From assembly GCF_932526225.1 (NCBI RefSeq), contig NC_064037.1, positions 2,571,203 to 2,635,202 on the forward strand: a stretch of 64,000 bases of DNA. The letters are read 5' to 3'. Positions 51,901-61,206 of the stretch are shown one piece after another. The notes beneath the pieces are model-generated. The model worked only from the letters and a program-made list of their open reading frames with translations, had not been told where the DNA came from and made no database searches. The number at the start of each line of letters is the position of its first letter. Within the stretch, counting starts at the first letter, position 1. Origin of the DNA: Nematostella vectensis. Lineage: Eukaryota > Cnidaria > Anthozoa > Actiniaria > Edwardsiidae. A program made the position numbers and the translations under genes.

Positions 51901-54651
51901 CAACCGTGTAGCTTGTTTTTTTTTCTCCTTTACCGGAAGCCATGCAAGTTGACACAGCGGATCTAATAAATCGTTAAATAGATAGAAGACGTTTACCAGA
52001 GAGGGCCAGAGAAGGGCCTTCATTTTAAACTATAACAATAAAACACACACAAGTGCAGTTTGGTTTCAACAAAAATTTCAGTAAATTATAGTCTGTGTAG
52101 CAAGCGTTTCTTTACATTGAGCAAGTTTCACCCAGTAGAAGCAGAGCTCAGATCAAGTAAACTTGGTTTATATAGCTGAAATTCCTATGTTGTTTGTTTT
52201 TAAGCTGGGAGGGAGGGTAATCTTAGGGTGGGGGGGGGGGGACGTTCATTAGTTAGAAGGCGTTCTTCAGATTGGGGGCGTTTACTAGATAATTTACGGT
52301 ACTAAACAAAAAGAAAGCCCTGGCTAAACTTTAATCGAAATTGGTGTTTTTTAGAGGACGAAAACGATATTTTTACACCACAAAAAATTCGAAGCCATCT
52401 AAAGTTTGGCATCCAGCCTTCGCCAACGGCGACCTGGTCAATAGCTTTTCAAAGTGGGATCGCAGAACAACGAGTCGAGCAGCTTTGCAATGATATCCAA
52501 TCCGGATTCCCTTGCTCCGTAAAGCCGATAATCAGATACGATATTTGCTTCTACACTCCAACTTGCCATCAGCTTCGAATAAAGGTAATATCAATTCTTT
52601 TTCTGTCCACCATCTATCCTCCGTCCTCCCGTCTGTCTGGTTTTGCTATCGTTCCTGTGTTCTTTTTTATCAGGTATTTATGACGCTGGATGTCAATGAA
52701 CCCTTTGAAAAGTCGGATGATTTGCTCTCTTTCCATTACACGCGAGATGAAAAAGTTAAATTCTGTCTCTGTTTACGCTACACCAAGCTTCTTTCATTTG
52801 ACATCCTCATTCCTTCCAGACAGCTCGGCTCCCGTTTGTTGTTACGATCAGGTAATTACTATTTTACTCAAAAGGATTGACTTTGAGTTTCTCATAATGG
52901 GATATTTCGAGAAGTGTAGAAGTCCGTTCGTAAGGCCTTGCATGATTGGCTAGACTACCCTCATTGTTCTATTGTATTCCCGTTGTTTGGCTTTGTTGCA
53001 TCAATGCAAACCAATTCAATGTGGTGAAATCTTCCGATAGCTTCTACATGACCCGGTATTTCCCCTTTGATACCCTTAAGAGAAACCTTCTGTTTCAGTA
53101 GCCTCAGATGTTTTGGCTTTTTTTTTTCCGATTTCGGACTTCCTATGGCGTGATCAAGAAAAGAGCAGGGTCGGGATTCTGGTTTCCGGATTTCCGGATT
53201 CTGGTTCCGGCTTAAATCGTCCTTAGCCCCCCCCCCCCCCCCCCCCCCCCTCTTTCATGATTAGTACCACGGGAAACCTAATTCATAAAAATACAGAAAA
53301 AGTCCCAAAAAAACACTCGAGATGCCGAAGGAGGCTAATGTTTGAGTGTTGTTCGTCAACTCGTAGTCGAGTATGACCATAGCAATACTGACAGTATAAC
53401 AATGTCTAAGGGGCGGAGGGATGAATCCGCAGGTGGCTTATAAGGCCAATTAGTTGTCCTACTTTTTTATCATTGTATATTTTGACCAGATTCTGTAAAA
53501 TCTCACAAATAAATACTCGTTTTACTGATGTTAATTTCCCAAACGTCAAGTCCCCAAGGCAGAGACTCCTCCGCCTGAGATGGAAGAGGAGCAGAGGATC
53601 ATGGTCGACTATTTGTCAAAAGCATTGATTGTCAATGAAGAAGGGTGTGTTGACCTCTCCTGTGACTATCCGCTACCAGACGGCTTTGACCAAGCCTATT
53701 GGCGTCGCAGCGTGCGCTCTACGTACCCCTTCAACATCGGCGGAGAATCATTTAAAGTAATGATATCCAAGGAAGAGGCATGGGACCATGGAAAATTCGA
53801 AAATAAGGTCAGTGAAATTGTTGGCGAAATTACCATCGTCATCAGGATTATCACCACCTTATATTCATCATTATTGTCATTTTTATCAACATCATAATTA
53901 TCATTGCCATCATGATTATTACCATCTTATAGTCATTATTATAGTAATTGTTACCAGCATCATAATTATAATCGTCATCATGATTATACTCATCGTTATA
54001 GTAATCGTTATCAGCACCATAATTATCATCGTCATCATGATTATTACCATCTTATACTTATTATTATAGTAATCGTTAGCAGCATCATAATTATCATCGT
54101 CATCATGATTACTACCTCCTTATATTTATCGTTATATTAATCGTTATTAGCATCATAATTATCATCGTTATCATATTAATTACCATATTATACTCATCGT
54201 CATTGTCGTCAGGTGATCGCCATCATTATTATTATCACCTGTAGTAGACTCTTCTAGGAGCCGCAGTAACCTGTATACTATATGTCTGGTGGTCAATTTA
54301 TCTGTTCTAGGATTATAGCTCCCATAAAGTTCCTTTAAAGTCCGAAGGAAGGGGGAATGTCCTGGATCCATGGATCTGGCATGGAGCACAAGCCGTAGCG
54401 CCAACAATTGCTGGGCAGGAGATAATTGCTACAGCAATACTGGCGTCTGTTCATGTCTGGGGCTTATCATAACAATTTGTTTTGTTTTTCAGGCTGATAT
54501 CCACGTTCATTGTAATTTCTGGGACGAAAAATTAAAAGAGGGTGATTGGGAGCCAGAAGAGATTGCTAGTAAACTCCCAAGTTTTCTAAGCTTTGTCAGG
54601 GATGTTCAGAGGAACTTCAGCTTGGGAGACGAACAAGACGGTGCGATATAG
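45907..54651 (+). CDS. KH-domain protein of unrecognised family, 7 exons, 440 aa
   Basis: Exons keep phase: 45907-46101, 46653-46823, 47830-47962, 52355-52584, 52674-52851, 53551-53807 (alternative acceptor at 53563, 12 nt in), 54493-54651. Residues 4-65 form one KH domain: IYVPKKFTGRVIGPRGWIL with the GPRG RNA-binding loop at 19-22, and FEVKGDKDAQHKAKLQI; exon 1 encodes exactly this domain. The remaining 375 residues match no family I know. They contain conserved-looking hydrophobic/charged blocks (FDLWGHFGYSYIVDID, IRYDICFYTPTCHQLRIK, YPLPDGFDQAYWRRS, HVHCNFWDEKLKEGDW). No signal peptide or membrane segment. A candidate AATAAA is near 54903. An RNA-binding role is inferred from the KH domain only. 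Confidence 0.82.
46157..46242. repeat. Foldback repeat with AGAGGCT...AAGCTTGAGCCTCT arms
   Basis: 'agaggctagagcttcac' pairs with 'gtgaagcttgagcctct', and the inner 'ctgtcac' with 'gtgacag'. Related single-arm copies occur at 31628-31665 and 49893-49945 (GAAGCTTGGAGCCTCTGGTA). Confidence 0.75.
46976..47767. mobile_element. Interrupted MITE (AAGGCTGATTTAGACAGCAC family) with nested LINE fragment
   Basis: The ends 'aaggctgatttaggcagtac' and 'gtgctgtctaaatcagcctt' match the 189-bp MITE at 22469-22657. Here 0.6 kb of foreign DNA, including the LINE RT remnant at 47160-47460, lies between the arms. In KH gene intron 2. Confidence 0.8.
47160..47460 (-). pseudogene. LINE reverse transcriptase fragment
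   Basis: On the minus strand: LVVLLDLAKAFDTVPRSILL (RT motif A), KKLKLYGLKERTLCWF, GVPQCSILGP (motif B region, with G altered to C) and LFLVYINDLPGCL. In-frame stops follow WFAS, EDCY and GP. Nested in the MITE at 46976-47767. Confidence 0.8.
48790..50390 (+). repeat. Long direct repeat, two to three copies of a ~700-bp non-coding unit
   Basis: Blocks in the order 'aacctgagttctatacataa', 'accaagNatagaaacttacc', 'tttatNaaaaaaagactct', 'cttaccatgcNttttc', 'tctatgccttttNcNatttg' and 'cacattacatagccNctcaa' occur at 48835-49270, in part at 49310-49500, and again at 49625-50390. The last copy is interrupted at 49893-49945 by the AAGCTTGGAGCCTCTGG repeat. In KH gene intron 3. Confidence 0.75.
51313..51959. 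mobile_element. 647-bp palindromic element with ~230-bp terminal inverted repeats
   Basis: The left arm starts CGCTGTGTCTACCTGCACGG and the right arm, reverse complemented, starts CGCTGTGTCAACTTGCATGG. Both continue through CTTCCGGTAAAGGAG, an A tract, GTCTCCAGTT, AATAACAAGTTTCTGGC-type sequence and TGAACGAAGCGTGGAGTTCG. Only ~190 bp separate the arms. No coding capacity; in KH gene intron 3. Confidence 0.85.
53227..53250 (+). repeat. Long C homopolymer
   Basis: About 24 uninterrupted C. Similar G or C tracts of 12 or more occur near 9999, 34717, 34947, 43358, 43459, 45131, 45522 and 48667. Confidence 0.9.
53880..54180 (+). repeat. ~68-bp satellite-like repeat of ATC/ATT words in KH gene intron 6
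   Basis: 'cagcatcataattatcatcg', 'tcatcatgattattaccatc' and 'ttattatagtaatcgtta' recur four to five times, starting about 75 bp after the exon 6 donor. Confidence 0.85.
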
Positions 54652-55836
54652 CGGATAATAATAATTATTATTATACACTGTGCTCACTATGTGGACTGTG
54701 ATTGCCTAAGAGCTCGCACTTTATTTTGAGAATCACGCAATCTGAGGGCCTTCACTGATCAGCCGGCTGATCAGTGATTCTACGCGCGCAATGCATCTTG
54801 GGCCTAGGGCGCTAGGATTTGATTGTAAGAAGTGGCGGCCTTTGTGCAAATCTTGTTATACATTTTGTTTTCGAGAAAGTGTGTTTTACTGAATCAATGT
54901 ATAATAAATAATGCCTCGCTGAGTTAAATCGACAATGCTTTGACATTTATTTTTCCGGATATCACTAAAACCTCATTCAGCGAAATACAAAGGAAAGAGG
55001 CCTCTGATAGTAGGGGAAAACCTCATCCAAGTTTACAGGGTTTGATGGTCTCTTGTCGGAAAAACTAGACGGGTTCTCTGGTTTCTGGTTCCAAGAAGAC
55101 AAGAGCACAAGCCGGATATCTTTGTGTTATAAAAAGAATAGAGTAATGGCTCATTTTTCAGTTTTTATTTGTATTTCTAGTATTAATATTTTACTCTGTA
55201 AAACATCTTTTATATTTTCTCCTCTTGAACATAATGCACAACTATTTAATTTAAATTTAGCGAGGCATTCGAAAATACGAAAATAAGCTGATTGTTTTCT
55301 CTACCTCTGAGTAAACTGGGTTTATTTCTGCCATTTGTAGCATTTGTGATTTTTAAAGCGATTCCGTCGTCAGAAAGCTGAAGGTTTCAGCAAATTTTGT
55401 AGCTGTTTTGACCCTTGTTACCGCCCCTGAAGGTTGCGGATTTCTTCAGGATTTTTGTTTTAAGGGTGTATCATTTCTCAAATAGATACTACGAAGTCTT
55501 GCTTAATTCGCGTATTGCAGTTGACATAATAATATATTGTTGATGCATTGAGCCACTTAAGTCAAAGTCAACTGTTTTCTAGTTGTCTTTCTCTGCTACT
55601 ATTGGCTGCATTCTTATGGTCAACGTGAGACGGTGTCTACTCCAACTTCGTGGATTTGACTCTCTGTTCATCAATTTATGAGTTCGAAGAGCTATTTCAA
55701 AAGTGTCGTATCAATGGAATACTGATACGCTTTGATTGTCTGCCGCGCATATTCCAATACTAACTCTCTTGTTCGAAACACCTTGAACAGGGAAGTGATA
55801 ACCTCCCAAAATGTCTATTGTAACCATGGTAACCAG
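54652..55836. other. Convergent 3' spacer between the KH and LamG genes
   Basis: AT-rich DNA with a putative KH-gene polyadenylation signal (AATAAA near 54903). The palindromic word CAGCCGGCTGATCAGTG near 54758 stands out. No gene is supported. Confidence 0.45.
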
Positions 55837-58469
55837 TCACAGCATTCGTCCGAGTGAGCCTGGTAGGTAGTCATTATAGAGCATCATTCCACACGTCAGT
55901 AAAACCATTGTAACGGTCAGCGGTAATGGCTGCAGACCTGGCGCCAGTCCCCTGACGTGAGCAGTTACCCCGACTGTGACGTTTGGCTCCTTGGAGTCAT
56001 TCACAAGAATTTCTGAAGAACAAAATTGGCACACAAAAAAGACGCTTTATAGCACGCAATGACAAGAGAGTTTGATCTCTTGGCAGTAATAACTTCCTAC
56101 CCACTGGTTATAAACTATTAGATAAATGGTACATGCCCATTGTGTTTCCTCTCCCATTCTTGTGTGTGTCTGCGTGTTTTTTTTTCTTTGTTTTTTTTTC
56201 AATTTTTTTTTACCTCGCTATATATTATATTACGACATCATCAGCCTTTTCCATTCCTCTCCAGCTTAATAGATGAACAAATGGGCTGAAATTTAAACTA
56301 CGGCGATTATTGAAGTAAATATATCTCACCCAGTCCATCTAGTCCTACCTTTTTTTAACTGGCAGTGCTGACCGACGTACCCAGTCCCTCGACAGTCGCA
56401 CTCGGCGCGGACCAGCATGTCTACACATTTCCCGCCATTTTTGCATTGGTCATCTGTACATGCGCCATCACAGTCAGCGGTCGTTCCTTTGGAAGTTTTG
56501 TAATGAGCAGAGTGCATGACGCTTTTGCCGTCACTGTACTTGACGCGAGCGATACAGCCAGAAAACCTGAAAGACAAGTAATAGAATTCGAGAAAAGAGC
56601 AATATACATATGAAGAAAACATTGTCGTTTTGGGGTCTGGTACAAAGGAACTTAGTTCGTTTTCTCCATTGACTAAAGATGGTCACAGTCACTGTTTTTC
56701 TCTTCTGATTACAAGTCATATAGCTTACGAAGCCCCTGCCGTTCGGCAACTTAAAGAATGGCAAGAATAATGCGTTTTTTTTCAAATAAGGAATACATTA
56801 GTTTCCTTATATGGAAGTGACTGCTTTTGGAAAAAAACGACAATTTTTGGCTAGATTTTCTTGATATGGAATTGCATATTGCCATTCAGACGGGTAATAT
56901 GCTAGGGGGGTGGGAGGGGGGCGTAATCAAAGGTTTCATTTGGAAGAGTATTTGACAAATCTCCAATGAGTATTTTGACAAATCTTTATAAGGATTAGGT
57001 AGGCTCCAGCTATTATATCCTACAGCAAGTATGACCCAAAGTGAGTGCCATTTAACGCAAAGTACTAGCTCCCACCTCGAAAGACGATCTTCACTTAAAG
57101 TACACAGGAAGTACACAGTGCCCTTTTATCTCAGGGGAGAGAGGGCATTTTGAAAATTCTCAACGAACGGCCATGCCTTTTCGTACATTGACAGCCGATA
57201 AGTTTCATGTCAGTTTTAAATCTACAAGCACCGTTAGACCCCGCCTTTCACAAGTTTGCATGAATAAATGAAATATCGTTTTATTATTTAATACGACCAG
57301 CACTTGTACGCACGCTTTGACATCTCAATTCAAGGGATGCAGCCCTGTTTGAGTGAATGCTTCATAGTATTGTGTTGGGAATCATTTCTAAAGTTAAACG
57401 AATATTGGGTTATCATAAGGCCATTTTTTTACCAACACTGGAACATTTGTACAAAGTTACCCAGATTTTCTAGGCATGTTCACTTTGTTGTTACCCTGCT
57501 AACAGAGCTTTTCCTATTTGTTTCTTTCTTATCCGTGTCGCGTCTCTGTTCTTTCGCGTTCTCGTTTGTGAGAACGCGAAACAACAGAGGTGCGACACGG
57601 ATAAGTGAACTGATAGAAACAAACAGGAAAAAGCTCTGCTAGCAGGGCACTTTGTAATAACAAAGTACTTTCGACAGCAACCAATGTAAAACAAATACTC
57701 ATTTTAAGCTAGAGTAATTTTTGGTATCATTATAGCCATCTTTTTTTTTTGTTGTTGAAAATAAGGCTCATAGAATTATGGAATGTGGAAAAACGAAAAA
57801 AAAATTATATGCCTTTCTAGTTATAATTTGCCTGCACCTCATTATTTATGTTGTTATATATAAATATCAAGAAAAAAAACTGTGTTTTATCTTTGTTTTT
57901 TTAAGTAATTCAGCTTTATCAACGAGTAAAATATCATCAGATACTCACACATAGCGAATATTTTCTTGGAAAATGTACGGATTTGACCAGCTCCCTCTCC
58001 CGTTCAGAACGGGTATCCCACCGAGGTAAAGACTTGTTTTTGACGACTTTGGCTTGACTGGAGAATCCTCAGTTATCTCACACTCGATCAGTTCGGACTC
58101 AAACCCATCCACAGAAAACGTGGTTATTGTAAAGTTGCGTTTCACTTTCAAAAGATGCCACTTTTCATCTGCAAAAGACCCATTGATAATTCTTGTACTG
58201 GAGCGGCACATCCCGAGGGTGATGCGAATCCTCGCGCGACCTTCCACGAGGAATACGTCAATCCAGTCTTGACCATCACCATCGTCTTGGTACAGCAGAA
58301 GAGCGTTCTTTCGCTTTGTTTGGAAGTAAAGCTCGAAGGAACCATTTGTTGAGAGGTCCCACGGTTTAAACTCAGCAAAAGGAAACCTTTTGCCTTCGAA
58401 TTTCAGGCCTGTGGACGCGAAGACGATTTTTATGCTGAAATGGAGAGCCAAGAGAACAAGCAGACGCAT
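55837..58469 (-). CDS. LamG-EGF membrane protein (neurexin-like), 3 exons, 304 aa
   Basis: Exons 58469-57949, 56566-56349 and 56012-55837 join in phase. The product starts with a signal peptide (MRLLVLLALHFSIKIVFAS). A laminin-G/neurexin domain follows at about residues 22-190: FELYFQTKRKNALLLYQDDG, DWIDVFLVEGRARI, KWHLLKVKRN, SLYLGGIP and the closing FSGCIARVKY. An EGF-like module with six Cys (CTDDQCKNGGKCVD ... GYVGQHC) comes next, then a short stalk and a hydrophobic segment, LPLTVTMVLLTCGMML, with about 12 residues after it: a membrane anchor or GPI signal. One LamG plus one EGF is the minimal neurexin/CASPR-like unit. The family is clear; an orthologue is not. A CACGTG site lies about 145 nt upstream (58615). 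Confidence 0.88.
57480..57656. repeat. Foldback MITE with ~80-bp arms
   Basis: 'ccctgctaacagagctttt', 'ttatccgtgtcgc', 'cgcgttctcg' pair with 'gagaacgcg', 'gcgacacggataag' and 'aaagctctgctagcaggg' across a ~4-nt centre. CACTTTGT flanks both sides (57480-57487 and about 57648-57655), a possible 8-bp target duplication. In intron 1 of the LamG gene. Confidence 0.85.
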
Positions 58470-59780
58470 TTTGGTCGAGTTATTGCGGAGTCGTTAGCCA
58501 GCGTGTCGGGTCAGCACCGGGCTTTGAATGAGTGGAAGTGCAGAACTCGCGATAGTTACTAGATAGTCATTCATCGAATCCCGTCCATTCTATAATCTGA
58601 TTGGATCTCCTTGTCACGTGATCGGCTAAAATTCAAACTTCAAACCGCGAAATCTGATAACCGAGGGAGAATCGTGGTAGCAGATAAAAACCAAGAGACC
58701 ATGATGGTCTCTTGTAAAAACATATAGTAATTGGAATTAATAGTGGAACATTTCACACAGTGCAGCTTTAGTGATTGATTTAGTTGTTTTGCATATGTGC
58801 TTTTTTTGTCTGATTCTCTGATTTTGCTGGGTGCAAATGGCGTGCGTAAGTTATCTGCTGTTCAACTAATTCATTCATCCAGCCATTCATTCACGAAAAG
58901 ATATCTATTTTGTTTATTAATGACAGTAAAAAAGTATCAGGGAATAGCTTGCCTATACTTAGCCGTAAAATGTGACAACTACCAATGCAGAAAAACCCGC
59001 TATTAATATCTAGCACTTTTCACACTGAAGGAAATTAAATAATCAAATGGTATAAGCACTTGCCACTTTTTCTCATCCAGTTATTGTATAACATAAGAAA
59101 CTGAACCCTTAAATAGCGCCCAGTGCGCATCAATGCACCACTTAGCCAGCTGCAACGAGAATTATGATCACGATTTATTCGCTTAAGATAAAACTATGTA
59201 AAGTTTTTGAAAAAAAGAAAGAGCAATTAAAAGCTATATCTAAATGTTCATTCAAGCAGACCTCTGAAAATTTTATTTTATTAGTCAAAGAAGTTATCTT
59301 TTAATAAAGTGTCAAAGGGTTTCCCATTGTGTACTGTTGAATATCATGGCATATTTTAATGATTTACCACTTCGTGGCTTGGCGATATTCCGTTTAGCTA
59401 ACCTCAAGACTTTGCGAGTGTCCGTGGACAACTCTGCGACATGAACAGTCTGTTGTCGTTGATAGACGAAATATTGCAAAAGCAATGGCATATTTTACCA
59501 ATGGACTAAGGAATACAACAACCAGAGTTTTTTGGGTTTCATTATCTACTTAATTCATATGTGTACTATTTTATATTGATGAATGTTTGCATGCACTGCA
59601 CTCATAACAGAAATATTAGGAGTATAAATGAAGCAGCTCGATGTAGTTCATTTCATTACTAGAGCTATTGATGTCTTTTTTGGTAGTTTTTGTAGTTCAG
59701 AAGTGTACCTTTTGTTTTCATGGTTAAGAGGGGTACACGCGCAGTCTTACCCTTACACCAGGTATAGGCCTCATTCCAAC
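58470..59780. other. Upstream region of the LamG gene and AT-rich spacer
   Basis: Contains GTCACGTGAT at 58613-58622 and a short hairpin, 'aagagaccatgatggtctctt', at 58690. No gene is supported in 58700-59780. Confidence 0.45.
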
Positions 59781-60374
59781 CCGAGGTTCCGGCTACAAAA
59801 GGGAAAGCTCCACCCACCCCCGGGCACGATTTGGAAATTATAATCAGAACACTGCCACGCTAGCAGTCTCCTGTAAAATTGCTTATCTCTGAGCCCCAGT
59901 CGGTTGGATAAAACTATTCTTGCGCCGGTACAAGACTGTTGTGTTAAGAGATTGATAAATTAGTGATTTGTTATCCATGTTTTCAGTGTAAAATTTTAGA
60001 TTTTGCGCTATTCATAATCTAACGAATTATCTCGCGCTGTGATGATAATGTTCGTATTGTTGAGCGCACACAGCTTGGTATAGCATTATTTTTACTATGA
60101 ATAGAAGTATTTTAGGTGGACAAGTCCAGGAATAATATTTAATTTAATTTAGAATATGAAATTTGAATGTAGCGCTCAGAGCAATTGTTCTGTCATGTTA
60201 AATCATTGACGGCTGGTTGAAAACTGAATGTTCTTGATCCCGAGGGTGGGTAGTCTGCTTAGCAGCCGCTTTTAGTGACACGCACGACCCCACGTGACAC
60301 TAATAGTGTCACGCATGCCTACCCCACAAGCTAGGGGGTGGGAGGAGCTTTCCCTTTTATAGCCGAACCTCGTG
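59781..60374. repeat. ~590-bp MITE-like repeat, fuller sibling of 37021-37534
   Basis: The ends CCGAGGTTCCGGCTACAAAA and, reverse complemented from the right, ACACGAGGTTCGGCTATAAA form inverted repeats with GGGAAAGCTCC(A/T)CCCACCCC. A ~90-bp insertion at 60250-60340 carries its own inverted words (TAGTGACACGC / GTGTCACGCATG). Non-coding. Confidence 0.85.
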
Positions 60375-60948
60375 TTCAACACATTCACCAAATTTTGTCG
60401 TTTTGATATCATAAGTTTATAGGCTTATTTTAAATTTGTACTGTATCAATTCTACATGATATATTTTATTTGTTTTGTTCTTACATTTATCTATAGTGAC
60501 TATAATACATTATTTTTTTGGAGTTTCTAAACTTTTTGTTTTGATTTAATTAAGGTTTTATTTCTCACAATTTGTTTTAAAAGCAAGTATAAAGTACCAA
60601 AACATAAAATTTAGTTCAAGTTCTTCTATGCCTATGTATACAAAAACATGACTCTAAATAATATCTTTATTGAAAATATTTCTTTATGTGGGTTTTTTTA
60701 TCTAGCATGAGTTGAAAACTAAGATACATTTGCCTGTACACCAAAAAAATGCATGAAGCCCAAAACCTAATCACAAATAATTAATAACTTCTAAAATAAA
60801 TCTTAAAACAAAATGTTTCCATAATCTATAAAGACCGCGAAATTTAATATCTTTTAGGAAATGGGTCATTAGAATAAAACAAAATAATTAAGAATCTTCA
60901 ATAAATCTATGTTTGCAAATTCAAATAATTTGCTTTAAGGGATGGTGT

Positions 60949-61206
60949 CTTTAAAGCCGCATTATCACCAGTTCACTTCCGGAGGTCCGACGGAAACCTC
61001 AACCGTTAAAAGACAAAAGAATCTATAAAAATCCAAGATATTAAACAGGCCATCCGCTCTAAATTATCATTCAGATCTTCAAAGAAACTTCCAATAAACA
61101 CACTGCTTTCGATATTTTGAAATATTTTTCGCGTTTTCCGTTAAAAATCATCGGATATTGTTACGTGGTCGACCGGAAGTAAACTGGTGATAATGCGGCT
61201 TTAAAG
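60949..61206. mobile_element. 258-bp MITE overlapping the beta-galactosidase stop codon
   Basis: TTTAAAGCCGCATTATCACC, then AGTTCACTTCCGG at the left, is mirrored at the right end (reverse complement TTTAAAGCCGCATTATCACC, AGTTTACTTCCGG): 33-bp inverted repeats with one mismatch. The right arm contains the last 14 codons and stop of the neighbouring gene. Confidence 0.88.

Noticed and set aside
54180..54407. Minus-strand frame with PRTDKLTTRHIVYRLLRLLEE
   Set aside because: It looks protein-like and may be a fragment of an unrecognised transposon protein, but it lies in KH gene intron 6, has no start or flanking domain, and I could not match a family.
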